Shown here: piece by piece, positions 1 to 9,112 of the stretch
Position numbering within the stretch: position 1 is the stretch's first letter
How the letters are laid out: each line of letters starts with the position of its first letter
From: Vagococcus luciliae
Lineage (GTDB): Bacteria; Bacillota; Bacilli; Lactobacillales; Vagococcaceae
NCBI RefSeq assembly: GCF_024637875.1
Contig: NZ_CP102451.1
Span: forward strand, 1,119,001-1,183,000
Direction of reading: 5' to 3'
Length of the DNA stretch: 64,000 nt
Position numbers and translations under genes: made by a program
The notes under the pieces: generated by a model
The model's input: the letters and a program-made list of their open reading frames with translations, nothing else
Told to the model about the DNA's origin: nothing
Databases searched by the model: none

Positions 1-375
1 GGAGAAAGGAAAGTAAAAACTAAATTTGTTTATTTGACAGTTACTATAGAAAATAAAAGTAAAAAAACTATTAAAGACTTATATTTTCAAAATAGACTGT
101 ATCTTTTAGAAGATAGTAAAAAAGGGTTGAGTGTTGCTAAAGAAGAAGTTGATTTCACTCCATATTCAGGAGAAGTAGATTATTTAGATAGACATGGTGA
201 AGGAAAAAGTTTTTATAAAATGCCAGATATTAAACCTGGAGAAAAAAGAGCAATAAAATTAGGTTATTTTGTTGACAGTACACAACCAAGTAAGATGTTT
301 TTACCAGTTTTGTACTATGATGATATTGAAAAGTTGGATGCTAAAGGATTAGAATGGATAGACATTGGACAGTAA
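1..375 (+). CDS. Partial secreted protein, DUF4352/DUF5067-like Ig-fold C-terminal part
   Basis: The reading frame is open from base 1, so the 5' end lies outside the window; the TTG at 34 is probably not the true start because coding-like sequence (VKTKFVYL) precedes it. The visible 124 residues contain a run typical of telokin-like Ig domains of Gram-positive lipoproteins: VTIENKSKKTI, a PGEKRAIKLGYFV stretch and a C-terminal beta-rich tail. Such proteins are usually exported and surface-anchored; no signal peptide can be seen here because the N-terminus is missing. Function is unknown. A terminator hairpin follows the stop codon. Confidence 0.6.
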   Translation, partial: GERKVKTKFVYLTVTIENKSKKTIKDLYFQNRLYLLEDSKKGLSVAKEEVDFTPYSGEVDYLDRHGEGKSFYKMPDIKPGEKRAIKLGYFVDSTQPSKMFLPVLYYDDIEKLDAKGLEWIDIGQ

Positions 376-381
376 AAAAAC

Positions 382-423
382 AACTTCCTTCAAAAAATTT
401 TAATTAATTGAAGGAAGTTTATA
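382..423. terminator. Bidirectional terminator
   Basis: Perfect 12-bp inverted repeat AACTTCCTTCAA / TTGAAGGAAGTT, with an A-run on the left and T-rich sequence on the right. It sits between two convergent genes. Confidence 0.8.
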
Positions 424-1470
424 TTATTCTAACATCTTCTCCAAATCAAGTGGCACGACATAATTCACGACAGTCAGTCCTTTTTTATCTCTGAAACGTT
501 GCGTACCAGATTCAAAAATAGTGTAAAGTTTTCCATCTGATACAGAAATTTGTTCTAAGTAGGGTGGTGCTTCAATCATATTAATAGCATCTTTTTCTAG
601 AAAAAGATCCCCATCACCTAGTTTATAAACTAGTATTTTTGAGTTATCGTCACCATAAGAACGAGATAATAGCATATAGTCTTTGTAAAAAGTAATCCCT
701 TGAATTTGGGTTCCTACGTGCATTTTTTCTTCAGGATTTAAAGATTTATCGTCATCTATTAATTCTTTTTTTCCTTTTAATGTTGTATCAAATACACCTT
801 TTCCATTAAATAAATATTTTTCTAAAATGGCTTTATGATCAATTGAGAAATAACCAACATAAAGGGCTTTATCGTGATAAGTGACGTAAGATGAACGTTT
901 AATACCATCTAATGTGATTTCTTGGTCATAGACAATGGGTTCATAATGTTCTTCCATGTTGTATGCTTTTAATTTATCCATTGAAAAGGCCACGAGTTCA
1001 GCTTTATTAGAATCTGTTGAAGAACATACCCAAATATTTTTTGCAATAGGATCATAGGTAATGCCTCCTACATGGGGGTGACCTTTTAAAATAATGGTTT
1101 TAATGTATTTGTGAGTGTTTTTATCTAGAACATAGACAACAGAATGGTGGGTATCATCATGACTATAAGATGAAATTAATAAATAATCCTCTGAAATCGT
1201 CACACCTTGGGGATCCATAGACTTACTGACACTTTTTTTACCAGGTTCATCAAGTAATGGAACAATCGTTTCATTGAGCCCAGGTACAGGATAGGTATCA
1301 CCATTTGATATGTCAGGAAAATAACTTAAGTTATAAAAATCTGTATAGTTTTCTTTTAACTCTTCGGCTTGTTTAGCGACATCTTTTTGTTCAGATTCTT
1401 TAGAAGAAGATTGGCAAGCACTAACAAAAAATAATGCAATCGTTAGGATAGTTAAGGATAGTTTCTTCAT
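424..1470 (-). CDS. Lipoprotein with beta-propeller-like body
   Basis: 348 aa from the ATG at 1470, chosen because it opens a classic lipoprotein signal (MKKLSLTILTIALFFVSAC, lipobox VSAC) and an AAGGA-type RBS lies about 10 nt upstream; a longer frame to 1530 would bury the signal peptide. After a linker rich in charged residues the body has repeated beta-strand blocks such as DPQGVTISEDYLLISSY, HVGGITYDPIAKNIWVCSS and QGITFYKDYMLLSRS. These resemble YncE/NHL-type propeller blades, each with a surface-bound look-up pattern. It would sit on the outer face of the membrane. No catalytic motif is recognised. It is monocistronic, between hairpins at 382-420 and 1552-1581. Confidence 0.7.
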   Translation of the reverse strand: MKKLSLTILTIALFFVSACQSSSKESEQKDVAKQAEELKENYTDFYNLSYFPDISNGDTYPVPGLNETIVPLLDEPGKKSVSKSMDPQGVTISEDYLLISSYSHDDTHHSVVYVLDKNTHKYIKTIILKGHPHVGGITYDPIAKNIWVCSSTDSNKAELVAFSMDKLKAYNMEEHYEPIVYDQEITLDGIKRSSYVTYHDKALYVGYFSIDHKAILEKYLFNGKGVFDTTLKGKKELIDDDKSLNPEEKMHVGTQIQGITFYKDYMLLSRSYGDDNSKILVYKLGDGDLFLEKDAINMIEAPPYLEQISVSDGKLYTIFESGTQRFRDKKGLTVVNYVVPLDLEKMLE

Positions 1471-1551
1471 TAAATATCGTCCTTTTTTATATGATATTTT
1501 TAGCATAACGGATAGATATTTGAAACACAATGTATTTTTTATAGGTAAATA

Positions 1552-1590
1552 AAAAGGACTGGATTGATTAACAGTCCTTTTAGTTTTATT
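1552..1590 (-). terminator. Terminator downstream of ykkCD and the relic ORF
   Basis: Inverted repeat AAAAGGACTG (1552-1561) / CAGTCCTTTT (1572-1581). On the minus strand the stem ends in a T-rich tract, so it ends leftward transcription from the ykkCD operon. Confidence 0.7.
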
Positions 1591-1806
1591 TTACTAATTC
1601 ACATTGTTTATGTTTAAGTTCATAGATAGCATCACATTTTTTGGCAACATCATTTAAGTGTTCTAAAGCATACTCTTTTTTATTATCTACTTGAGTTTAA
1701 ATGTACATATCAGTTAAAACTTTATCTAAGACAGACAGGTAAGGTAATAAATTGTACGATTGAAAAATGTTTGCTACATCATTTTTGGATAGTTTTTTTA
1801 TTTGTC
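1586..1806 (-). pseudogene. Relic of a small helical protein, interrupted by an in-frame TAA
   Basis: Reading the minus strand in one frame gives a coherent amphipathic sequence (KKLSKNDVANIFQSYNLL, PYLSVLDKVLTDMYI), then TAA at 1697-1699, then the same frame continues as KKEYALEHLNDVAKKC up to a stop at 1586-1588. No start codon with an RBS is visible upstream; the frame runs back into the end of ykkD. This looks like the remains of a truncated gene with a nonsense mutation. I do not recognise the family. It could also be chance coding potential in AT-rich DNA. Confidence 0.35.
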
Positions 1807-2121
1807 TTATCCAATTATTTTTAATCCGATTGCCGATAATAGAATGACTAAGATACACAATAATCGTTTCCAATTTTTTGATTCGTTAAAATAAATCATC
1901 CCTATAAAGGTACTCCCAATAACACCAATACCTGTCCAAATAGCATAACCAGTTCCCATGGGAATGGTTTTTAATGAAAGACTGAGTAAGAAAAAACTAA
2001 AACTAAACCCTATAATCATTAGTAAAATAGTCGAAAAAGTTCGTTTTATTGACAAGCGATTAATCATTGCGACACCAAACATTTCAAATATCCCTGCGAC
2101 AATCAATATTATCCAATCCAT
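1807..2121 (-). CDS. ykkD: Small multidrug resistance (SMR) exporter subunit, YkkD-type
   Basis: 104 aa, four predicted transmembrane helices, with the SMR membrane-embedded glutamate in helix 1 (AGIFEMFGVAMIN) and the family signature PMGTGYAIWTGIG. The sequence matches B. subtilis YkkD in pattern from end to end, including SAIGLKI at the C-terminus. It is preceded by ykkC with only one base between stop and start, so the two are co-translated. YkkC and YkkD of B. subtilis work as a pair; family members under guanidine riboswitches export guanidinium. The riboswitch upstream of ykkC supports guanidine as the natural substrate here, which is inference. Confidence 0.88.
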   Translation of the reverse strand: MDWIILIVAGIFEMFGVAMINRLSIKRTFSTILLMIIGFSFSFFLLSLSLKTIPMGTGYAIWTGIGVIGSTFIGMIYFNESKNWKRLLCILVILLSAIGLKIIG

Positions 2122-2122
2122 T

Positions 2123-2461
2123 TTATTTTTCCTCCGTAACGTTTTTTTCTGGCGTTAAAAGTTTTAGACCAACAACACCACTAACCAATAATAAAATAAG
2201 TAATAATTTTAGCCAATTTAGTGTTGCTCCGAAAAATAGAGCGTCTGATAAAACAATTCCTACTGTTCCAAGTCCGACAAATACAGCATAAACTGTTCCA
2301 GTAGGTAGTTTAGAAGTTGCTGAAATCATCAACCCATTACTGATAATAATGAGTAAGATAGTCAATCCCCACTGAAAAAGAGTTGTTGAGTGAGTTAACC
2401 CAATGACCCAAAATATTTCTAACATTGCGGCTGTTACGACCTTTAACCATTCTTTTTTCAT
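2123..2461 (-). CDS. ykkC: SMR exporter subunit, YkkC-type
   Basis: 112 aa with four hydrophobic helices, the SMR glutamate in helix 1 (AAMLEIFWVIGL) and the signature LPTGTVYAVFVGLGTVG, very close to B. subtilis YkkC. The start ATG at 2461 has a strong AGGAGG RBS. It is the first gene of a two-gene operon with ykkD and lies directly behind a guanidine-I aptamer with a terminator. It is expected to form an antiparallel heterodimer with YkkD in the cytoplasmic membrane and use the proton gradient for export. Confidence 0.9.
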   Translation of the reverse strand: MKKEWLKVVTAAMLEIFWVIGLTHSTTLFQWGLTILLIIISNGLMISATSKLPTGTVYAVFVGLGTVGIVLSDALFFGATLNWLKLLLILLLVSGVVGLKLLTPEKNVTEEK

Positions 2462-2479
2462 TTTCTTTCCTCCTAACTA

Positions 2480-2618
2480 AAAATAAAAAAGCCTGAAAGA
2501 CACTGTAAAAAAACAGTATCTCCCAGGCTTTTGTCCTTCCGTGACATAGATAAATTATCTATGAGTTTTCTCTTGGACCAGTCTAATACAAGTGTATTAC
2601 GGAACCCTAGAAAACTTA
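2480..2618 (-). promoter_or_regulatory. Guanidine-I riboswitch (ykkC motif) with terminator
   Basis: Read on the minus strand, the leader shows conserved ykkC-motif blocks in order: CTAGGGTTCCG, then CTGGTCCAAGAGA, then ACGGAAGGACAAAAGCCTGG followed by GAGA. It ends in a hairpin AGCCTG...CAGGCT with a T-run (2485-2531). The position in front of an SMR exporter pair is the classical context. Guanidine binding is known to favour read-through in this class; here that would switch on ykkCD. Confidence 0.9.
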
Positions 2619-2739
2619 AAATATGTAATTGTTTGTCATTTTATCAAACTATGAATCACTCGTCAACTAAGGTTAAAGTAATAGAATGTATCGTTTGTTT
2701 CCTTCATTCATGGTAATATGGATTAAAAAGGAGACCTTT

Positions 2740-3300
2740 ATGACAAAATATTTAACATCGGAGTCCTTAGAGAATCTGTTTTCTTATCATACATCAGTTT
2801 ATTTACATCCTGATATGTATCAGTTTTTAGATGATGGCTCTTATAACGAAGACATGTTTTTCTTAATATATACAAAATTGAAACGTATTCTATTGGATTT
2901 GTTATCTGAAGACGATAAAGTGATTCTTCTGATTAATAAGTATCCGATAAATAGTAAAAAAAGAGTCGATAAAATCATGCATAAATGTATCAAGCATGTT
3001 AATAAAATAAAGTTATCTGAACAAACATGTAGCTATATAGAATACGGTGTAACTAAAGTTGTCCATCAATTGAAAGTAGAAACGACTTGTAACAATATAA
3101 AATGGAAACAACTAATCCTTAGTCTGATTAATCAAGATTTTCCAGATAGAAAACCACAGTTTAAAATAAAGAATTCTTTTGAAATGCCTGAAATATACAT
3201 CATTAGCCCGACAAGTGACACGATGATACATATATATGATGATAGGGGTTATGACTTATATAGTCATGATAAGAAAAGAATCGAGCAATTAATCAAATAA
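2740..3300 (+). CDS. DUF3885-like protein
   Basis: 186 aa from ATG 2740, chosen for the AAGGAGA RBS 7-8 nt upstream; the frame extends to 2686 without an RBS. No signal peptide or membrane segment. The C-terminal motif MIHIYDDRGYDLYS is the hallmark I associate with the DUF3885 family, whose function is unknown. The N-terminal half (YHTSVYLHPDMYQFLDDGSY) has no motif I know. It is followed by the epimerase gene after 14 nt and may be co-transcribed with it. Confidence 0.6.
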   Translation: MTKYLTSESLENLFSYHTSVYLHPDMYQFLDDGSYNEDMFFLIYTKLKRILLDLLSEDDKVILLINKYPINSKKRVDKIMHKCIKHVNKIKLSEQTCSYIEYGVTKVVHQLKVETTCNNIKWKQLILSLINQDFPDRKPQFKIKNSFEMPEIYIISPTSDTMIHIYDDRGYDLYSHDKKRIEQLIK

Positions 3301-3314
3301 CGAGGTGACTAAAA

Positions 3315-4415
3315 TTGAAGAAAAAAGTAATGTTAGTGTTTGGCACACGGCCAGAAGCCATAAAAATGTGCCCACTTGTTAATGAATTAGAAAAACAGGA
3401 TGATTTTGAAACGGTCGTCTGTGTGACAGGACAACATAGAGAAATGCTGGATCAAGTATTGAGTGTGTTTAATGTGGTACCTCAATATGATTTGAATATT
3501 ATGAAATCACAACAAGATTTATTTGATGTGACAACAAATATTTTAGAAAAAATTAAACCAATATTGTTAAAAGAAAAACCTGATATGGTATTGGTTCATG
3601 GTGATACGAGCACATCTTATGCATCATCTTTAGCATCATTTTATTTACAAATTCCTGTTGGGCATGTCGAAGCAGGACTTAGAACGCATAATATTTTTTC
3701 TCCATTTCCTGAAGAGTTTAATAGACAATCAATTAGTTTGATGTCATCAGTTGATTTTGCGCCAACCAATCAAGCAAAGGAAACGTTGCTTAAGGAAGGG
3801 AAAAAAGAAGACACTATATTTGTCACTGGTAACACGGCAATTGATGCATTGAAAACAACTGTTAAAGAAGAATACACAAGTGACATTTTAGATTGGATTG
3901 GTAATAGTCGCTTGATTGTATTGACAGCTCATAGACGAGAAAATCAAGGAAAGCCAATGAAAGAAATGTTTCAAGCCATCAAACGAGTGGTCGATAAACA
4001 CGAAGACGTTAAAGTGGTGTATCCAATTCATATGAATCCATCCATTCAAACCCTTGCAAAAGAAATATTTGGTCAGACAAACCGAATCAAATTAATTCCG
4101 CCAATGGATGTGATTGATTTTCATAATTTACTTGCTAAAAGTTATTTGATTATAACCGATAGTGGTGGAATACAAGAAGAAGCCCCATCGCTTGGTAAAC
4201 CTGTATTAGTCATGCGTGACACAACAGAAAGACCTGAGGGAATAAAAGCAGGGACATTAAGATTAGTTGGGACAAAAGAAGAGGTCATTTATGAAGCACT
4301 GGATGACTTACTAACAAATGAAGAGACTTATGTAAAAATGTCGACTGCGAGCAATCCGTATGGTGATGGGACAGCTTCACAACAAATTGTAAGTGTCTTA
4401 AAGAATAAACTATAA
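3315..4415 (+). CDS. wecB: UDP-N-acetylglucosamine 2-epimerase, non-hydrolysing
   Basis: 366 aa. It interconverts UDP-GlcNAc and UDP-ManNAc in the cytoplasm, a precursor step for wall teichoic acid linkage units and polysaccharides. Family motifs in order: GTRPEAIK near residue 10, HGDTSTSYA, GHVEAGLRT, PEEFNRQ, TGNTAIDAL, TAHRREN and DSGGIQEEAP with RDTTERPEG near the end. Length is normal. The start is a TTG at 3315 with GAGGTGA upstream. It is also named mnaA in Gram-positives. A terminator hairpin follows. Confidence 0.93.
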   Translation: MKKKVMLVFGTRPEAIKMCPLVNELEKQDDFETVVCVTGQHREMLDQVLSVFNVVPQYDLNIMKSQQDLFDVTTNILEKIKPILLKEKPDMVLVHGDTSTSYASSLASFYLQIPVGHVEAGLRTHNIFSPFPEEFNRQSISLMSSVDFAPTNQAKETLLKEGKKEDTIFVTGNTAIDALKTTVKEEYTSDILDWIGNSRLIVLTAHRRENQGKPMKEMFQAIKRVVDKHEDVKVVYPIHMNPSIQTLAKEIFGQTNRIKLIPPMDVIDFHNLLAKSYLIITDSGGIQEEAPSLGKPVLVMRDTTERPEGIKAGTLRLVGTKEEVIYEALDDLLTNEETYVKMSTASNPYGDGTASQQIVSVLKNKL

Positions 4416-4421
4416 CAAACA

Positions 4422-4455
4422 AAAGTTTTAGAGATTTCTCTAGAACTTTTTTTAT
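4422..4455 (+). terminator. Terminator after the epimerase gene
   Basis: Hairpin AAGTTTTAGAGA / TCTAGAACTT with a short loop, followed by a run of seven Ts. Confidence 0.75.
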
Positions 4456-4517
4456 GCGTTTAAGGAATTTAAGAAAAATCATTGTACTGTAAGTGAGAAA
4501 CAAAAGGAGGAGATAAC

Positions 4518-5066
4518 ATGACAGATGAAGAATACCTGACTAGCTTGCTTAATAAAGATGAAGAAGCATTGAGTCAGTTGATGGATACATGCACGAAGCT
4601 ATTGTGGGCAGTTGGTTCAAAATATTTAAATCATCAGCAAGGAATGGGGATTCAAGACATTGAGGAATTAGTCAGTGATGTATTTATTAGATTGTGGAAA
4701 AATCCAAAGGGGTTTGATCCAAGTAAAGGCACGTTAAAAACGTATCTATGTATGATGACACGAAGTATGGCATTAAATAAACTGAAACAAGTAGCTAAAG
4801 ATGTGACAGTAGAGTTAGATGATAGTATCACAGCCACATTAACAAAAGAGGAAAGTAATATGGATTGGCAAACTTTTTATCAAGCAATTATGACACTTGG
4901 AGAACCTATGCGTGAAATTATTATTAAACGTTATTTCTATGAAATGAAACCAAAGGAGATTCAGGAAAAAACAGGTTATGACTCAAAACTAATTGATAAT
5001 AAATTGTATCAAGGTAAGAAACAACTACAAAAACAGTTTAAAGAATTAGGAGGAGAAATCGGATGA
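4518..5066 (+). CDS. ECF-type RNA polymerase sigma factor
   Basis: 182 aa. Sigma region 2 is seen around residues 25-85 (VGSKYLNHQQ, IEELVSDVFIRLWKNPKGF, LKTYLCMMTRSMALNKLK) and region 4 in the C-terminal part (IIIKRYFYEMKPKEIQEKTG). Strong RBS AAAAGGAGGAG. Its stop overlaps the start of the next gene (ATGA), implying translational coupling. The partner gene encodes a DUF4179 membrane protein, the usual anti-sigma-like partner for this group, so the pair probably forms a signal-responsive regulatory unit. The stimulus is unknown. Confidence 0.85.
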   Translation: MTDEEYLTSLLNKDEEALSQLMDTCTKLLWAVGSKYLNHQQGMGIQDIEELVSDVFIRLWKNPKGFDPSKGTLKTYLCMMTRSMALNKLKQVAKDVTVELDDSITATLTKEESNMDWQTFYQAIMTLGEPMREIIIKRYFYEMKPKEIQEKTGYDSKLIDNKLYQGKKQLQKQFKELGGEIG

Positions 5067-6479
5067 ATAAATACCAAAAAGAACCATTTGAAGAATTAAC
5101 AGATGAGCAGTTAGATGAGTTGTTAGCACAAATGAATCAAGAGATGCCACACGATTCGAAAGAAAAAATCAAACAAACAGTGTTTGAAAACATTAACAAA
5201 GAAACAGAAAAAATCAAACCATTAAAACCTAAAAAGAAAAAATGGGCAGCTATCCTTGGGGCAGTGGCGGTGCTTAGTTTAATGGTTGGTTATACGCAGT
5301 TAGATACGATAAAAGCAGCTTATACCAAAGTTTTTGGTACAGAAGCAGATAAGATATTAGTAGAGGCAGAAAAACTTAATTATTCAGTAGAAGATCAAGG
5401 ATTGAGATTAACAGCAAAAAATACCTTCAAAGATGGTAATACTACCTATGTTTTAATGGAATTAAAAGATTTAACAGGAGATAGATTATCAGAAGATACA
5501 AGTATTGAGGATTGGTCAATGTTAAATGGTGGAAACACCCGTGTCATTAATTATGATGAAAAAACAAAGACAGCGACGTTATTAGTAAGTTCTGTATCAT
5601 GGGAAGAACATAAGGATACAGGGTTTATGTTGAAACGTTTTGTCTCACATCGTAAGGAGATGAAAAATACTGTTGCGATTGATTGGCAAAAAAAATTAGT
5701 AACAGATGTTAAATGGAAAAAATATGATGGAGAGAAAGGGTATGGGGGAGGATATGATGAAGACGCGTTGAAAAAGGTGAATAAAACTCTTGAGGAATTA
5801 AATTCTGAGTACTTACCTGACAATGGGTTATCTATCGGGTTAATTCCGAATGAAGATGTATTTGTTGAAAACATGGCATATAAAGATGGTCTATTACATG
5901 TATTAGCAAAATATCCAAATACGGCAGAGTTTAGTTATTTATTTTTAGAATTACAGTCAAAAGATAGTAAAAACGTGATATCTTCTGTCGCAAGTTATTC
6001 AGTTTATAGTAATGAAACCCATAATAATGAAACAGGACGAAGTGATTATGAGGAATTTGTTTTTGATATAAAAGAATCAGATCTACAAAATTATGATTTA
6101 ACAGTAGAGGTTGGAAAAAATCAGACAGTTGTTTCTGGTAATTGGGCGATAAAATTAAAAGAACCAAAAGAAATAGAAAAAAAAAGCATTAAAAGATATG
6201 ACACTTAAAAAAGATAATGTAGCATTATCTAATATCAACCTATCAGGTTTATCTTTAAACTTTGATGTAAAAGATTATTCTGCAGAAAAAATGCAAGAGT
6301 TGACTTTAGATGTGAAACTAGTGAAAAAAGATGGTAAGGTCATTGATGTAACGAAAGATGGAAGTGATAATATTTATATTGAAAATGTGGAAAGCCAAGT
6401 TTCTCTGATGTATGACTACACTCAATTAAGTGATATTGACTCAATTGTTATAAATGGTCAAACACTTAAAGTAAAATAA
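5063..6479 (+). pseudogene. DUF4179 membrane protein (putative anti-sigma partner), frameshifted at an A9 tract
   Basis: The first frame gives 381 aa: a cytoplasmic N-terminus (about 60 aa), a basic stretch KPKKKK, one transmembrane helix (WAAILGAVAVLSLMVGYT) and a long extracellular part, the DUF4179 layout. It ends at 6208 after EPKEIEKKSIKRYDT. The +1 frame carries on without a gap (KKKALKDMTLKKDNVALS ... to 6479), with matching beta-rich composition. Removing one A from the nine-A run at 6177-6185 fuses both into about 471 aa. The cause may be mutation, sequencing error or tolerated polymerase slippage. It overlaps the sigma gene by four bases. Confidence 0.8.
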
Positions 6480-6486
6480 AAAATAA

Positions 6487-6532
6487 AACCATTCCTGTGC
6501 AAACGACAATTAAAGCATAGGAATGGCTTTAT
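6487..6532. terminator. Bidirectional terminator
   Basis: Stem CCATTCCT (6489-6496) / AGGAATGG (6519-6526) between convergent genes, with A-rich and T-rich flanks. Confidence 0.7.
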
Positions 6533-6841
6533 TTAACTAATTTTTTTTGTTTTTTTCGGTTTGACAGGAATTTCAACTTCTACAACACCGTGTGTTCGAA
6601 TGATTTCTAACTCTGGATTATCCATTGTGGTATGTAATAGTTCTTCTAATACAGCATTTAGTTCTAAATCTTTAATATCACGTGTCTTATTAACTAAAAC
6701 AACATCGATATGAGTGTTTGCTGTACTGTGAATCACTAATGTTTTACCTAATGAATAGACACTGACAAATCTAGCATCTGTGTTTTCCAATTGTTTAGAA
6801 ACCAAAGTAGCATAACTGTTTGTAACGTCAATCAATTTCAT
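6533..6841 (-). CDS. DUF1827 family protein
   Basis: 102 aa, cytoplasmic, no catalytic motif. The N-terminus MKLIDVTNSYATLVSKQLEN and the block VYSLGKTLVIHSTA match the DUF1827 family of enterococci and streptococci as I remember it. The start is set at ATG 6841, with GGGGTGAT about 4-10 nt upstream; the GTG at 6850 is part of that RBS. It lies just downstream of clpE on the same strand but behind a strong terminator-like hairpin (6907-6948). Function is unknown. Confidence 0.65.
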   Translation of the reverse strand: MKLIDVTNSYATLVSKQLENTDARFVSVYSLGKTLVIHSTANTHIDVVLVNKTRDIKDLELNAVLEELLHTTMDNPELEIIRTHGVVEVEIPVKPKKTKKIS

Positions 6842-6906
6842 TAATATCACCCCAATTTAGTTGTATCCTTTTCTATAGATTAATTATACCACACTGATTA
6901 AAAATT

Positions 6907-6955
6907 AAGGAGAAAACCCTCCTATATAATAGGAAGATTTTTCTCCTTAAAAAAT
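6907..6955 (-). terminator. Terminator downstream of clpE
   Basis: Long stem AAGGAGAAAA (6907-6916) / TTTTCTCCTT (6939-6948) with an inner stem TCCTAT / ATAGGA. T-rich on the minus strand. Confidence 0.75.
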
Positions 6956-6958
6956 TTA

Positions 6959-9112
6959 TTATTTAATTTGTTCAGTTATTGTAATAGTATCATCCACTAA
7001 ATCAGCAGATAATTTTTTTGCATGAGGATTATCTAAATAGCAATCAGCAATTCCATCTTCAATATACTCTTGAATGGTACGTCTTAGTGGTCTTGCCCCC
7101 ATATTAGCATCATATCCAAGCTCAACTAGTTTTTCTTTTGTTTCTTCGGTTGTTTCAATATTGATACCTTGTTCTTGTAATTTTATGTTTATTTCATCAA
7201 GCATTAAGGACACAATAGACAACAGATTTTCTTTACTCAATGGTTTAAATTCGACAATGCCATCAAATCGGTTTAGAAATTCTGGCTTAAAGTAATGGGT
7301 TAATTGATTTAGGACTGATTGAGTCGTACCTTCTTTTATAGCACCAAAGCCAACACTTGCTTCAACATGTTGTGTTCCAGCGTTACTTGTCATAATAATG
7401 AGAGTGTCTTTAAAGCTGACAGTTCTACCTTGAGCATCTGTTAAACGGCCATCTTCTAGTATTTGTAAAAAGAGATGTAAAACATCAGGATGAGCCTTTT
7501 CTACCTCATCTAATAGAATCAAGCTATAAGGATTTCTTCTCACTCTTTCGGTTAGTTGACCAGCTTCGTTGTAACCAACATATCCAGGTGGTGAACCAAT
7601 TAATTTTGATACACTGTGTTTTTCCATGTATTCACTCATATCAAAACGAACCATATTTGTTTCATGTCCAAATAGTTCTTTAGCAAGTTGTTTAGCTAAT
7701 TCTGTTTTACCGACACCAGTTGGACCGACAAAAAGGAATGATCCAATTGGTCGATTTTTATTACCTAGACCAATACGATTTCTTCTAATAGCACGTGATA
7801 CTTTATCAATAGCCTCATCTTGTCCGATGACATGTTTTTTCAAGTCACTGGCTAAGTGTTTCATCTGCTGCTGCTCGGTTTCTTTTAATTTACCTACTGG
7901 AATACCTGTCATCACTTCTACAGTTTGCTCCATATCAGCAATCGTAACAACAGGCATACTATCTTCAGAGACTTGATGGATTTTTAATTCTTCTAATTTT
8001 TTTATTTGATCTCTGTAGTAGGCTGCTTTTTCAAAATCTTCTTCTTCCGAAGCAATCTGTTTATTAGCCTCAGCTCTTGCAATTCTTGAATCAAGTATTT
8101 TAGGATCGATTGAAGGAATGGTTAAATTCTTCTTAGAACCAGTTTCATCGAGCAAATCAATTGCTTTATCAGGTAAATGTCTGTCCTGTATAAAACGATT
8201 TGACAAATGAACTGCTCCTTCAATAGCTTCTTCTGTGTATTTTACATGATGATATTGTTCATATTTTTCTTGAATTCCTTTTAAAATATGGATAGTCTCG
8301 TCAATAGTAGGCTCATCTACTGTAACAGGTTGCAAACGTCTCTCAAGAGCAGCATCTTTTTCAATGATTCGATATTCATTAAAGGTTGTTGCTCCAACTA
8401 ATTGTAATTCCCCTCTAGCTAAAGCAGGTTTTAGGATATTTCCAGCATCCATTGAACCATCACTAACTGATCCTGCTCCAACGATTTCATGGATTTCATC
8501 AATAAATAAAATAATATTTTTTTGTGATTTTAATTCTGTAATCAGTTGTTTCATACGTTCTTCAAATTGACCTCTAATACCGGTACCTTGTACGAGAGAG
8601 ACAACGTCAAGTCGAATAACCTCTTTATTTTCTAATTTACTTGGAACATCACCACTAATAATACTTAATGCTAATCCTTCAACGACTGCTGTTTTACCAA
8701 CACCAGGCTCTCCAATTAATACAGGATTATTTTTTGTTCGTCTATTTAATATTTCTATGACGCGTTTTATTTCATCATCACGCCCGATAACGGGATCAAT
8801 TTTTCCCTCACGCGCAAGTTGTGTTAAGTTTTCCCCGTATTCTGCAAGGATAGAAGAATTTCCTCCACCACCTTGTTGGGATTTCATAGTTGGTTGTTGT
8901 TTCATTGATTGTTGTGCCAATTGTTTAAAAAAGTCATTAAGTTGACCAAAGCCATAAGGATCTTGAGCAAATTTTTCTCTGTTCATTTGATCTTCTTGGG
9001 ATTTTAAGTCACGATAACATTGTTGACATAGATCTATTTGTTGTTGCTCTCCATTAAGTGTAGCGTGCAAATGGATAGTTGCATCATTTTTTTTACAATT
9101 TTTACAAAGCAT
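6959..9112 (-). CDS. clpE: ATP-dependent Clp protease ATPase ClpE
   Basis: 717 aa Hsp100 unfoldase that feeds substrates to ClpP. The N-terminal zinc finger (C3, C6, C29, C32 in MLCKNC and DLCQQC) marks it as ClpE rather than ClpC. Two AAA+ modules follow, with Walker A GEPGVGKT and GPTGVGKT, Walker [10 protein letters not shown] and [10 protein letters not shown], and a UVR-like coiled segment between them ([21 protein letters not shown]). The start ATG at 9112 has AAAGGAGG upstream. A CtsR box overlaps the promoter region, so it is a heat/protein-stress gene. Confidence 0.96.
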   Translation of the reverse strand: MLCKNCKKNDATIHLHATLNGEQQQIDLCQQCYRDLKSQEDQMNREKFAQDPYGFGQLNDFFKQLAQQSMKQQPTMKSQQGGGGNSSILAEYGENLTQLAREGKIDPVIGRDDEIKRVIEILNRRTKNNPVLIGEPGVGKTAVVEGLALSIISGDVPSKLENKEVIRLDVVSLVQGTGIRGQFEERMKQLITELKSQKNIILFIDEIHEIVGAGSVSDGSMDAGNILKPALARGELQLVGATTFNEYRIIEKDAALERRLQPVTVDEPTIDETIHILKGIQEKYEQYHHVKYTEEAIEGAVHLSNRFIQDRHLPDKAIDLLDETGSKKNLTIPSIDPKILDSRIARAEANKQIASEEEDFEKAAYYRDQIKKLEELKIHQVSEDSMPVVTIADMEQTVEVMTGIPVGKLKETEQQQMKHLASDLKKHVIGQDEAIDKVSRAIRRNRIGLGNKNRPIGSFLFVGPTGVGKTELAKQLAKELFGHETNMVRFDMSEYMEKHSVSKLIGSPPGYVGYNEAGQLTERVRRNPYSLILLDEVEKAHPDVLHLFLQILEDGRLTDAQGRTVSFKDTLIIMTSNAGTQHVEASVGFGAIKEGTTQSVLNQLTHYFKPEFLNRFDGIVEFKPLSKENLLSIVSLMLDEINIKLQEQGINIETTEETKEKLVELGYDANMGARPLRRTIQEYIEDGIADCYLDNPHAKKLSADLVDDTITITEQIK

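Noticed and set aside
2531-2716. Short open frame on the plus strand
   Set aside because: It lies across the guanidine riboswitch and promoter region, has no RBS and no recognisable protein.
7074-8945. Plus-strand frames opposite clpE
   Set aside because: Shadows of a well-supported coding gene.
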